Shown: positions 11,746-25,130 of the stretch, piece by piece | Numbering within the stretch: position 1 is the first letter of the stretch | How the letters are laid out: each line of letters begins with the position of its first letter | DNA from: Viscum album | Taxonomy: Eukaryota > Streptophyta > Magnoliopsida > Santalales > Viscaceae | Direction: 5' to 3' | DNA length: 64,000 bases | Assembly: GCA_963277665.1 (NCBI GenBank) | Contig: OY728136.1 | Coordinates: 1,972,774,576 to 1,972,838,575 of the forward strand | The notes under the pieces: model-generated | What the model saw: only the letters and a program-made list of their open reading frames with translations | The model's database searches: none | Told to the model about the DNA's origin: nothing | Position numbers and translations under genes: made by a program

Positions 11746-14653
11746 GTCCCTTTGGGGAAATCTAATTAATTCTTCATCCCATAATTTTGACATGTGGGAG
11801 GTTGGATCCTTTTTACCTCTTTTTATTTGATCTATCATCATGAAACTCAATTATTCTCTTATTATATCCATAAAAATTGGACCATTCTCCAAACTCCATC
11901 TCTACTTTGATAGAAAATCCAACTATATCATCGAAACATCCAAGCTCACAGATAGAAAATAAATTAGATGGTGTGGTTTTATGAAACTATTAAATTTATA
12001 TATAATTTTCTAATAATGATGATATAAATAATGAATCATATCTTTCATGAAATAATAATTTTACCTTATATGTTTCTATAGATGTTCCTTTAATTTGATT
12101 CAGCACTATAAATTCTCTCTCCTTCTTTGTTCAAATTTTTTTAGGGACTGACATTGTAAAAAATATTTTTGTGAAGTCTAACAACTCCATATCTTCCATT
12201 TCACCATAAGGATTGGATTTCTATAACAATTTCCACAATTTATCTTTCCGTATATGTAAATGATAGACGGCTAGAGTTACATTCTCTTTATTAGTATAGT
12301 GGAGTACAAAATACATCTTCTCCTTTGAGTTCAACAATTATTCAATGACAAGCATATTGGGAGATCCACTAAATGATGGTTTTAATTTCCTCATAATCTA
12401 ATAAATGGATAGGTTATCTTTAATTAGTGAAGGTGGAAATTATTTATAGTTCATGTTGTTATTTATATCATTAGAATAAAAAATATGCCTCGCAATGATG
12501 ATTCAAATTCCACTACCTAGGAAACTGGGAATATTTTCTGGGGAAATGTTAAATTGCTTCTCATACATAATTTATGGTTAATTTATCCTTCTTCCCACCA
12601 TTTTCTAAAATATAAGTGGTTTTAAAAAAATTAAGTCATTAAATTATTAAAAAATATTTTCTTTATTTTTCAATAACAACTGTATAATATTATCTAATGA
12701 GATCCCTTTGTTCATATTTATTCTACAAAAGATTCATAGATATTTACCTTCATATAGACTTATACTAATGGTTTTCAATATAATTATCTAATTATAATTA
12801 CCCAATTAAATAAACCATACCTTTGATACTAACTATATAAACCATACTTTTTATTAAATTGCTATTACATATTTTTTAAAGATAAATAACATAATTTTTA
12901 TACCTTCGAGGATCAAAATAATTATTATATTTGGAAAATTTGTATCATAAATCAAGTATATAGAATAAAACATATGCACTTATGTATGTCATTCTCCTTT
13001 ATACATATAAAATATCACAATCTCTTTATTAAATATAGTCACTTGATGATATATATCAATTAAAGTGGAGAGTTAAAAGTATAGTAAGATGATGAATTTG
13101 AGACAAGATTCGTTATATCATGGTTGATAATAATCATGAAAATCATTATATTATAATCAAATGGTCTTCATTTTAATCTTGAGTGAGACATTTGACAATG
13201 GATTTCTATGTGGAAATGCATAAAAATGATACATCATGTTATAGTGGTTATATACCACACAAATTTATAACCAAACTAGCGTCATAATCACACGTAACAT
13301 ATGTGTATAATAATAGCATCATATTTGTGAAAAAATATGGCAACATGTTAACATATTATACCAATAATTTCATGAGATACATCATATCACCTAATGAATT
13401 AATGGCCAATATAATTATAAGACCACCCATAATATCCAATTATTTTTATAATCATGCATGCCACATATAATGTATAACAAAAATATTCTCGAAATATTCC
13501 ATGGGAATGAGTTAATCTTAAAAGGATTTCATAATGAATTATTTCATGTATAAACCTGTGGTAACCATATAAAAAATGGAAAAAGAATATTTTTTATAAA
13601 CATTATCATTCATGAAAAAAGTAGAAATAAATAAATATCAGTAAAAGATGTGTCGAGGAAAGAAAGGCCTTTTATGAATAAATTTTAATTTGTATAAAAA
13701 GATAGGTGGAAAAACTTATACCCATGAAAATAGAATTTAATAATAGTGAAATGATTTTTAATTAAAATTTTAGGTATATTCACATTGATAATGTGGGATA
13801 ACCCAAATAAAGGGAGTTTTTTTTTGAGAATCACCTTACTAAAAAACATTCTTTATTTCTTCACCTTTACAACTCATCAATTATAGACATATATTTATTA
13901 ATGATTTGATATAGATATTAATAGTGATAAATTATTTCACAATTTATCATTTATATACATTGAAATATATTTCTTATTTTTTTACAAAATTAGAACATTT
14001 AGATATCTTGTTTTCCTTAAATAAATCATGTTTCACTTTGATTTCTCAATTTTGTTCGAGGTAATATATACATAAGTAAAATAATTTAGATAATATTAAA
14101 ATAAATGTATTTATAAATATATATATAATATATAATTTCTTTAAAATATACATACTGTTTTTTAAGGAAAGAGGTTTCAAATGTCTTTGTTAGGGTCAAC
14201 CCAACTATTAACGGAAATGTTGCCCAAATATGAAGAAAATGAAGTTTGAAATTTAAATACATAAAAAATCATAATTTTAAAGTTGGTTAATATCATGAAT
14301 AAAATGATAAAATTATACCAAATTAAATCTAAGAAGATATTTTCTTGTCATAAATTGCAAAATGACAGAGATACAGAAGAAAACATGAGAATAGTTTGAG
14401 CAAAATTACTCTTTCATTAGTGTAGATTCTATCAACATACACTAAAAATACCTTAATAATTGGATATATTTTACTCTATAATGCCTATAGGTGTTATATG
14501 TTGGTTGTTAATCAGTATTGAGGTTGATAATTTTCTTTTTATTGTGCTAGAGGAATAGTTTTTCAAGATCATGGATTGTGGTAATTTATATTTGAAGAGA
14601 GTTGTATTTTTATAATAAAATAATTAATAAAATAAAATATCAATATTAAATCA

Positions 14654-15628
14654 TGTAATAGTTACTTTTGAATTTTGGTTTTGGAAAATGATATTTATTT
14701 CTTGAAATTAATTTCGTTTTATTTTAATGAACTATTTATAAAATTAATTATATTTTGGCCTAACCAAATGTTCTTGAAATTACTATGTCATAATTATATC
14801 ATGAATGATGCAATTTATGATCCAACATTTTCATGAAATAATGTTATTTTACTACTCACATGAAAACTGATGTGTTTCATAAAATTTTAAAAAAATACAC
14901 TAGGAAATATAGTTTTTATGATTTCAATATTTATATTAATTTTTTCAAAATAAATTTATAACATTGGTAATTTAAATTTTTAATATAAAATATATGATAT
15001 TTATGAAAAACATTAAAATGAACTTTATTAATAATATTAATATATATTTTTTAATTTTTTAATCATGATATATATTATATTATGAATAAATATTTACATT
15101 ACTCATGATTAATAATATTTATATCATAATTTACTATTTTTGGTTTAAATTACTATTCCAATGATTATATTATAGTTCCCAACTATTAGGTTACCTTTTC
15201 CAAAGATCATGTTACTATTCTAATGGTCACATTACTACTCCAACATGAACATTACCTCTTACAAATATAAATTAACTATTTAACTCAAAATTTAAAATAA
15301 TAACCTATAAGGTTTCATATTTTAACTTTATATTATTTTGATAGTTTTATTAATATTTTGTTTCATTTAAATAGTTTCAATCTTGGTGATGATGATTATA
15401 AAATTCTAAAGTGATCCATATTTTCACATTTTAAATTTAACTATATTTTTATAACTATAATTTTTTATTTATTATTGGTTTTTAAATGAATAATGAAATG
15501 ATATTTATTAATGACATAACATTTTTTTGTGTTCCTCTATAATTTGTATAAATATAATATTATATAATATAGTACAACTCATTTAAATAACCGAAACAAA
15601 TATTAATAATAAAAATTGGGTTGTTACA
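14654..15628 (-). repeat. 5' LTR of gypsy-2
   Basis: Partner of the copy at 7104-8059. On the minus strand it runs from TGTAACAACCCAATTTTTA (from 15628) to AACTATTACA (14654), giving TGT...ACA ends. A tRNA primer site is not recognisable just inside it; it may have decayed. No 5-bp target duplication can be shown because the other end touches gypsy-1. Confidence 0.82.
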
Positions 15629-16851
15629 CTCCTTCGTTCAAAATTCATGGGAATATTCCATATATCATGGTATGTGACCAAATTATAGTAATCTTACTGA
15701 CCCAATTCTCAGCAGACTCCTCACTAGCAGATACCCAGGAATACAACATAAATCACCTTGTTCACCTCTATGATAACTAATAACACTTAGACAGTGGTAT
15801 CATAACTATGTTTGAAATAATTATCAATCCATATATAGTAGGGAAAATATTTCCTCTTATATTATTAAATGAAATTGATACTCCGTAAAAATAAATGTAA
15901 CATCTACAATCCCAAGGCATGAAACTTCCATGAACCTAACCCTTAAAATATATCCTATTACAAAAAGTGAATAACATACCCTAAACCCAAATATTTATAC
16001 AAAAGCTTATATACATATCTTAGATCCATAAATAGTCACCCTATTAATTACATAGGCTCACATATTAACACATATCAATTCCACACACTAAGGTCATGAT
16101 ATCAACCTCAAACTAGACACAATAAAAACAACCTTACCTCAATTAGTTCTCTATTAATAATTTCATGAATGCCATGTTAATGCCTTTCCCATTTAAATAA
16201 ATGGTTTAAAAATCACTTTCATTAGGATATAATAAAGTACATAATTTTCTACTCTTGATAAAAAAACATATCCTACAAAAGAACCAATGCAAACATACTA
16301 CTCCAACAACACATAACACAGTTCTCTCTTTAGTGTATCAAATTTTAACAGTTGACGCCTCAGTATGTAACTAAAGGCATTTACCTATGATTGAACCCCT
16401 CTATAAGGACATTTACTATTTCATCCCAATCATAATACCATTTAAATATTTTAGAGTGATTAATATTCTATTTGAACCCATGTGACCTCTTTTCGAAGAC
16501 CATATCATATAATGACTAATTTTACATTATCACCCATTCCCCAAAGAATTTTATATAATTTAGTTGTTACTATTTCACCTCCGCTATCACATCATTAAAT
16601 TAATGAGTTTATATATAAATACTGTAAAATCATGGTTCATCTACATCTATACAATGTTAGACCCTTTTCAAAAATATATGATAATTCCATTAAATTTCAC
16701 AACAAATATCCATAAAAAAATATTCATATATATTATCAAAAGAAAATATATAATTAATTATATTCAATTGTAATTATCTCCCACAATTCATTATATGATC
16801 GCATAGTCAATAAATACTCATTGATAATCGGTAGTTGGGGTTTGGATTAGT
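15629..16851. other. unassigned A+T-rich flank
   Basis: About 1.2 kb between gypsy-2 and the copia-type LTR with no recognisable gene. A TGGTATCA at 15795-15802 resembles a tRNA-Met primer site, but there is no purine tract or partner LTR nearby to support one. Slightly less A+T-rich than the sequence after 17.3 kb. ORFs here are short and carry no motif I recognise. Confidence 0.4.
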
Positions 16852-17247
16852 TGTAAGAACCACTTAATCCTATATGAAAAATGGGGGTTTAAAACCCATT
16901 GGGATCAGGGACTATAGCAGTACTATAGCACACTGTTGCAGTGGTGACTGTAGAAAAGGTGGGCATTATAGTGGTGGGAGGTCTCTAGAGCGGCGACAGA
17001 GTACTGTAGCAGCGGCGGGTACAATGCCAGGCTGTAGAAGCGCGGGTACTGTAGCAGTACTATTCACATAATGGGCCTTGGGCCAAAAAATTGGGCCTAC
17101 TGGCCATGTAATGGGATAAATTCCCACTAGTCCTTTGGGCTATGTAATGGGTCTCCCTCTACCCATTTAAAGAGGTCATTGCTTTTCTTTAATAATAAAT
17201 GAGGCTTCGACCCCAATCATTAAAAAACTCATTGAAAATATTACAAT
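16852..17247 (+). repeat. Ty1/copia-type LTR, single copy
   Basis: A ~400-bp island much richer in G+C than its surroundings. It opens TGTAAGAACCACTTAATCC...ATGGGGGTTTAAAACCCA, a common plant copia LTR opening, then carries several TACTGTAGCA-like words, GGGCCTTGGGCC/TTGGGCCTACTGGCC, a TATA-like CCCATTTAAAGAGG (17161-17174), an AATAATAAATGAG poly(A)-type region (about 17191-17203) and an ATTACA end. A weak primer-site-like TGGATTAAATT follows. I found no second copy in the window, so it is a solo LTR or one end of an element that has decayed beyond recognition. Confidence 0.6.
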
Positions 17248-19899
17248 GGATTAAATTTTTGAAGCATTGTGATGATTTATTTATATTATATCATATGTTT
17301 TATTAATATAATAGTTTTGGTTCATTTTTTCAATAACTTAATTATATTACATAAATAGATTAGTAGTTTAAAATATTGAATTAATATTCATAAAACAACA
17401 TAATTTACATATTCATAATGGAAAATTCATTATCATGGTTATCCTAAGTAAAAAAAAGTTTGCAACATGTACATCATAGTTACTTATAACATTTGAAGTA
17501 TAATTTTACAACAATTAGTAGATATGGTCATAGAAGAAGAAAGTTAAAATCATAATGATATTTTATGTAGTATTAAATTTCATAGTTATATTATAGATCA
17601 TAACTAATACAAAATTGTGCTTACAAATTGTCATAAAATTATATTAGAACAATGATTTTTCAAGTAATGTGGAAATATAGATTGTCAGATATTTTTGAAT
17701 GGTTTAATCAAATTTATTAATTAATCATAAAAATATATGTTTTTTATTTTATGACAATGATACAGAGTTATCACATATCATTTTTGGATTGAAAAAAATG
17801 ACATGAATAAATAACTACATCTAGTTGGACAACATCTTATGATAAGTGTATATCATATACTATGGTATTTTGATTCTAATGAAAGGAAGGGTATTAATAA
17901 ATAATACTTAATGTATATAATATATAAGAAAAAAAATACCCTTTGTAATTGGTTTGTCATGAACAATTTTCAATACCCATTTTATAAGGGTTTTAACAAT
18001 ATTTTTAATTTTATACTAAAAAATTAACAAATTTGTATAAGTGAAGAAATTTTTTTTGGGGTTATAGTTTGTGAAAAAGTAATAAAACAAATCAGGATTT
18101 TAGAGAATGGATTTTTTTGACTTATTATTGACTATCATTGGTCGGACATGATGTATTTGGGAAATGGTAAATAAATATTGTAATTACTTAGATGATTTAA
18201 TAAATATATCATATTTTTGAGGATATGAAACCATAATAATAAAAACAATTCATTAAATGATAAATATTAAATATTAAAAAATACTTCTCAAATAAAAACT
18301 AGTTGTAATATTAATCAATGAAATAAAAATTTTGTCTACCGTCAAAAATCTCATAATGTAATGATTAATGTGTTCTAAGTATATGATATAAACCATATGA
18401 TTTATATTCTATCAAAAGGGAATACATATCAGGATTTGTAGATTATTTCTAGATTAATAGGGGAATATAAAAAAATGAATTATGGGAATCCTTTTTTAAA
18501 TAATATTTAAATTACGAAATTAAACATTCAAGGACAGGTAAAAATTATTTATGAACTAGTAGAATAAAAAGAATAAAATATTTGAAAAGTTAATGTAGTT
18601 GTTTCTATACAAAAAGGAGTTATAAGTGAATTTTAAAGGATATGAAATGTCATATAAAAGAATTCTAGAGTAAAACTCATACATAGTTATATCTGCATAA
18701 AATGTAAAATACATGAATAATTATGGATGACCTGAAATTAAGAATAATCATGCAAGTGAAGATGTTCAAATAGGTAGATATTTTAAATATGTATATAAAA
18801 TTGAGAAGGAGTTTCCATGAATCACAATATAGATACATATTTATCATTGATTTACACTTTTTCATATATTATGATCATGGTAGGAAAAATTATCAATAGG
18901 GATAAATTGATAAGTCGTTTGAATTATTTATTGTCTATTATATTTGATGTAAAACAGAAGTGAGTTTTATCTGAGAGTGAACAACTATATATTATTTTTA
19001 TAGGAAATTTTTTATATAAATTATTGTTATTTGAGAAGTCTAAGAAAGAACAGATATTTTATAGAGCTTCTTTAATAAATAGTAAAATTAATGAGCAATT
19101 TTTTAACATATATCTCAATGTGTTAACACATATGGATTTCATTTATGATTTGTCTACTATTAAACATTTTCTAATTTTGTGATATGTATGATACATATCA
19201 TCTTAAATAAGATTCTTATAAAATATCACACTAAATTTTTTTAAAGGATGAATAAAGATAATTTGTATTGAATCGGCGAATTATATTATCTAGAACAGCT
19301 ATAAAATTCAAAAATATTGAAGATAAAATTGAATATAAATAACATTCATGATATATGATATATTACTCTGATGTGAATATAGAGAATTGAATGAGTAGAT
19401 GATACCACCCATATTTTAATAATATTTTATATATAATCTCGAGAAGTGAGAAAATAATACAAAGGGTGGAACAGATTTTTGAATGGAATATATTTGGGAC
19501 ACTAAATATGAATTTTTACTTTTTAATAAATCGAATATAGTTTATACGATATGTGGTGTTAACAATATGAAATGTGGGATATTAATTATCTAATAATTAT
19601 TTTTACACAAAAAGAAAAATTTGATAGTTTTTTATAATGAATGATATGAGATTTAAAAAATAATATTTTGTATAAAAATTAGAATGGGACAATGATTCCA
19701 TATTTATTAACTCAATCATACTGATATATTTATCATGTTATGATTTATGTATCGCTTGTGAAATATTAAGAGTGTATCAATTCTCTATTAATATGGATAT
19801 TTCAATTACATTTATTGGGAAATTTCATTTTACCCCATTTATAAAAATATTGGGTATTTAATTTAAACATATTATCTGATAATATTTATATTTAATTAA
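17248..19899. other. A+T-rich decayed repeat sequence
   Basis: About 2.65 kb without any reading frame or motif that I can defend. If the LTR at 16852 had an internal region it would lie here, but gag and protease signatures are not visible. Probably old retroelement sequence. Confidence 0.4.
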
Positions 19900-20800
19900 T
19901 TTTAGTGTTTGATCCTTGGGTAATGAATCATGTGAAAAAACCAAATAATGATTCTTATAAAGTGTTTGGGGTAAAAATTAGTTTCTATAATATAAATAAA
20001 TATGAGTTATTTCATGTAATATATTTTAAAATAATTCTATATAATTTTGAGATACTTGATTAAGGCATAGATATTATATTGGTTTATATGTTGGGAGACA
20101 AATATAAATTAATAAAAAATTATATAATTTATTTTATGTGATAAAATATAATATATATATACTATATTCAGTGACTCCTGATAAGGATTCATATTTTGTT
20201 GATATGGAATAAATAAGAGTGATCAATTGATTTGGATTCAATATAGAATATCAAAGGTCAAATTTATAATAATTAATGATAAATTCGATATTTTTAATTT
20301 AACGTATTGTGGGGAATATCATCACCATTTTGTATTTGAGAAACATATACTCCCTTGTGGTTTTACTCACATATTTATGGAATTTTATATTATTATTAGA
20401 AGATAGAATAATTCCAATGGGATTCTGTTTATATTTTTAAAAAATTATAACTAAGAGTAGTACAAAACCATCCTCCTGTAATTAGTAATTCATTATATTG
20501 GATGAATTGTTACTTAGTCTCTCACGATCACCATATGGAGGACGTTCCTCTATTGGGACCGAACCTTAAAAATTTTATATGTTCCTTCTAATATATTATA
20601 TTCCATTTTATGTGAGTTTGGATGATACTTAAATTTAGTGATATTAAATATTAACATTTTAGAAGTGTTAGTTTCTAGATGAAAAATTGTATGATAACCC
20701 ATCATTGATTCAAAACTCCCTTCTTAGTTCTACTCTCATTACTATGGAACATCAATATGTATCATATCAAAAAATTGAAATGTATAATATAATTTCTTTA
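19900..20800 (-). pseudogene. gypsy-type integrase-region remnant, copy A
   Basis: This block is a diverged duplicate of 24280-25130 (offset about 4350, nearly constant from 20050 to 20790). Shared text includes GATCxATxTGGATTCAATA (20222 and 24574), ATCATCACCAT (about 20308 and 24668) and CATTACTATGGAACATCA versus CACTAATGGGGAACATCA (about 20736 and 25090). Assignment to integrase comes from copy B; here the minus strand at about 20125-20195 keeps only a faint trace of it. No functional frame remains. Confidence 0.45.
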
Positions 20801-23800
20801 AATAGTAGGAATTTCCTCATACATTAGAGATAAACTTTAATGGAAATATGATTATGATGTTACCCTATATTCTTTAACATGGCTTAGAGGTTGTTTCTGA
20901 TACAGTAGTGGTATTTTTGTTGATTAATAAAAATGATCTGAACTTGTTCTTTTATCTGATATATTTATTTGTATATGTAAAATAACTAAATTGAATTTTC
21001 ATTTCTCTATATGAAAAATTAAATAAAATTATTTTGTTTATCCAAATAATATATTAAAAATGGGTAAAACTAGAACTAATAAATGAATTAGAAATTACTT
21101 TTAATGATTTTAAAATTAAAATATAGTGATTTATATTTGAAGATTTGATGATGGATTGATAATAAACCAATAATTTAGATTTAATATGATTTAATGAAAT
21201 ATATGGTAATTTAATAGTTTATATTGAATAGATAGAGAATACCACAATTTTATAAAATATTATTATAAATTTTCCAAACACGATTTACATTTAAAATATG
21301 GAATTATAAGATAATGAAAATATTAATATTGATTAATGTAAATATATTAATATTTCAAAGGATGTGTTATAGGCTAAAATAATTAAAATTAATTTCCATA
21401 TAGAGATGGTATTTATATCAATGTGAAAACTCAATATCATGGAAGAATAAAGTGAAAATTAACATTTTTACAATGATAAATAAGAGTGTTATGAGAAATA
21501 TGAGATAATCATGAATATTTTCATAAAACATTCTAAAAATTAATGAGTAAATATAATGGAAAGATCACTTTAAGGTCTTTAAATTGTGGTGTAATTATAC
21601 ACTTTTTTATAAACCTTTTATAGATGAAAAGTGGGGAATATGTATCTTTTGTGAAATTAGACAAACTTCAAAAATATTAATAGTAGATATTATCCAGGTA
21701 AGTCATAAATTATACTAAAATAAATAGAATGTTATAAAACATTATGGAACATGTTAAAAGACCTGAAAATCGCCTTGTAATGAATAAAAGGGAGGAGAAA
21801 TAACATACTTTTATCATATATAATACTCTACAAATTGATAATTTCTCTCGAAAATACTGAACTCAATAATAATGTATGTCTATTTAAAAGGAAAAATGTT
21901 TGAAAGAATAAAAGAAATTAATAACTTAAAAATAATTACAAAGGTTATTTTTATGTGATATAAAATTTCATAATGAAAGAGGTCGAACAACATAAAATCT
22001 ATAAAAACTTATATGAGAAAGTGATATTGAATTTATAAGAGGAATTAAAAACTCAATAAACATTTCTATTAAATGGGAACACACTAAAAAATATGATAGA
22101 ATATATAAAATTGTTCTATACATTATAGAATAATAATTACAATCTAGGAATCAAATTAACTCAAAATAATAGGTCAAATTTTTTTTCTTCTAAATACAGA
22201 AAAATTATCATTTTCATTAATATTTCAAGATCACATTCCAAAAAATATATATTATTGGGATAATAATTCTGATCAGATACCCTCTTTGATATCAATTTCA
22301 GTGAATATTATATCAGAAAATAATCATCCCATATACAAATGAATTTATTGTTTTTGATAGTTTAGCAACAAAAAATTCATTAGAACAATTTTAACATTGT
22401 GGTAAGACTCTATTAATGGTTTATTTATTTTTCTATATGATTTATTGGATCAAACCTTACTCACACTCATAAAATATATCATTACTATTAATAAGACATG
22501 AATCGATGGAACGAATTAATGAGAAAGGATAAATGAATTTTAATTGAAGGAAAAATAGGAATAAATGTTAATCTAAATTTTATACCTACAATATGTATGG
22601 TTAATTGAATATAATTTCATCTAGATATGATTTGTCGGGATATTGTTTTGAAAATCATTGAAAAATATTCCCAAATTTCATTCCTATAATGAAAAAGGTA
22701 TGTTAATTTAGATGGTGATGAATTTGAAAAGTCACTCATTATAAAAGTTTCTATTAATGTATTATAGCATGGTAAATATTGGATTTTAAATAGGGATATC
22801 ATAATGTAATAAATTTCTAACTAGGATCATTTTATATTTTTCATTGTAAAATAAATTCCAAGATATAGGTTTAATGTGTTAATGGTGAAACATCATTTTT
22901 ACAATTCCCCTAGCACATGATGCTGTGTGGGAAGGTCCCCCACTAGGATTTGGATACTGGTCTTAAAATTGGAGAATAATTACAAAATTAAATTAGATTA
23001 AAAGAATATTATTTATTATTTTATATTAATATCACATAAGGGTTATTATAAATAGTGGATGTTAAATAGCATCATAAAGATTTTGGGAGATCATCAAAGT
23101 AACATGGAAGAATATTGATTATAATCGAGTGGTAAATGTCTCTTAAAAAAACTTATTCTATTGTATTTTTAATTCATTGTTTTATTAAATCTATGGATTT
23201 AATTACTCTCATTTTTAGTTTCCATTATTGATAAAAAATAAAAATTTGATGATTTTGGAACCCTAGAAATTGTTATATGAATAAATGATTTTTGTAAACC
23301 ATGATATACAATGATTATAGGAGGGGATGTTAACAGGTTTTTGTTATAAGTTTTATTATAATAATTTAGACTAGATGGAGAAGTCCAAGGAATAATGTAA
23401 ATGATTTTGGGATGATTGGATTATTTCTTGGAATTATGAGTTTATTGTGAACATCTTTCTAAGTTAGATTATATTTAAATATTTTATTTATATTTTGTTT
23501 TATAATAGTAATGTATTTTGATGTGATACATATGATATTTGATTTCATATGTATGTTTTATAGTTGAAAATGAATAAAAATCGAAATGAACATTGACACA
23601 TATATTATTGAATTTCTGTAAGATAGTATCTAAAACCTCTAAGAAATATTAAAATGAATAATACAACACTGAATTTACTATATTTCTAATAATATGAATT
23701 ATAATTCTATAAGGTGATGATAAAAAATGGAAAATATATATGGTAATGAAATTTTTTTCATGATATAAAAAAATCACCCATGATGTGATGGAATCAAGAA

Positions 23801-24279
23801 ATATGAACAATCTCCCACAGTATATAAGCTATTTCTCAAAATGGGTGTATAGTTTTTAAATGGTCTATATTATTATATAATATGTCAGATATTTGGTACT
23901 CAATTTATGATAATATATCTGTTCATTATCTTCTATTTTTTTACACTTATAGAAAAATGTGACATTTTCTTGGAATTAAATAACTGATATTTCAAGAATA
24001 AATATTTTAAATAAAAATTATATTTGAATAATATGGTGTTGTTATTTGACTTAAGAATCAAATTCTATTGATTTGATTGTGATTCCAGAATATTTTGTGA
24101 AAATTATTATTCAGAGAACTCAAATTTAATATTATATAATGTTTTGAATGAAATTTTTTGATATTTTAAATGGTTATCAAAAATATGAATTATTAGGTAT
24201 TTTATTTATATATATTAATAGTTCAAACTAGTATTTATTTAATTTAAATTGTGGATAATTAGTGAGATAAATATATAAA
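20801..24279. other. A+T-rich decayed repeat sequence
   Basis: About 3.5 kb with no supported gene. By position it could hold the RT and RNase H part of the same element as copy A, but I could not read their motifs. A small G+C-richer patch at 22915-22955 has no recognised meaning. Confidence 0.4.
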
Positions 24280-25130
24280 TAGTTTAGTGTGTAAAAAATT
24301 GGTGAATCGTTCACTACAAATCAGTTGTAGGAAAATTATATGGTTTTAATTAGAGAATTTATTTCTAATTTTATTAATTTTATATTATTCATATATTCTT
24401 AATTAAAGAAGATAATATTGGTGTAGTTGATGTTTCATGTGACAAAATTTATTGACAAAATATAAATATGGAATCCATGTGCCTATTGGTGTGAATATTT
24501 ATTTTATATCCCATGTTTAGAAAAATTAATATTGAAAGGTATATCATTGAAGAAAAATAATTATTGATAAGTGTTGATCGATATGGATTCAATAATGAAT
24601 ATAAAATATCAATGTTCATGGAATGGTTAGAATGTTATTATTATGTTCCACAGTATGCTTAGAATTGGATCATCACCATCAATTTATGTTGTATCATGTA
24701 CTTTATTGTGACACTACCCACTAAATTTTGAAATGCATTATAACTAGGGGAATCAATAATTCTAGAGGGATAGTGTGTATGTGTAAGAAAAACACACAAT
24801 AGTTGAGGATGATATCTCCCTAACCCCTTGTAATGGTTGGTTTATTATAGTGCAATAATGATTATTTTGAATCTCTTAATCATAGTGATGAGTATATGTC
24901 CACATTGTAACCAATCCTGGTAAAAATTACTTGTTCCTTGATCTATTTCAATTTCACTATTATATGGTTAATGTTATGATTCTTATACAAGTTGATCAGA
25001 TCCTAAAATATCCCAAATGTGAATTTCTATATGATAAATATTAAATGAAGGTACCAATGACTAAACCGTTCTTTTTTAATGTGGCTCCCACTAATGGGGA
25101 ACATCATAAGGGATGTTCAGTTGAGGAACA
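24280..25130 (-). pseudogene. gypsy-type integrase-region remnant, copy B
   Basis: On the minus strand, reading down from about 24525, codons give MGYKINIHTNRHMDSIFIFC, stop, ILSHETSTTPI. This lines up residue for residue with the family block MDFxxGLPRTxRGxDSIFVVVD RFSKMAHFI. The catalytic Asp of MDF is replaced by Gly. Further down (about 24290-24340) VVNDSPIFYTLNY recalls IVSDRDPxFTSxFW. The part above 24700 would be the zinc-binding region and is unreadable. Inactive and old. Confidence 0.48.

Larger units (their letters stand above)
7104..15628 (-). mobile_element. gypsy-2: old Ty3/gypsy chromovirus, minus strand
   Basis: Two diverged direct copies of a ~0.96 kb sequence (7104-8059 and 14654-15628) enclose a minus-strand gag-pol. 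The 5' LTR starts TGTAACAACCC (reading down from 15628), a form common in plant chromoviruses. Between the LTRs, on the minus strand, I can read a zinc knuckle, RT blocks, an integrase core and a chromodomain in the right order. No frame longer than a few dozen codons survives; the decay is mostly C-to-T on both strands. It abuts gypsy-1 at 7103/7104 without visible spacer. Confidence 0.85.

Noticed and set aside
15795..15802. Primer-site-like TGGTATCA
   Set aside because: No LTR end precedes it and no matching LTR or purine tract was found; eight bases can occur by chance.
19903..19935. Copia protease-like text FDPWVMNHV (family FDSGATNHM) on the plus strand
   Set aside because: The two defining residues are changed, no copia blocks follow, and the same DNA aligns with the minus-strand gypsy duplicate.
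24770..24812. Short hairpin TGTGTATGTG...AACACACA as a terminator or regulatory stem
   Set aside because: Small, imperfect and inside a decayed repeat; nothing links it to a transcript.
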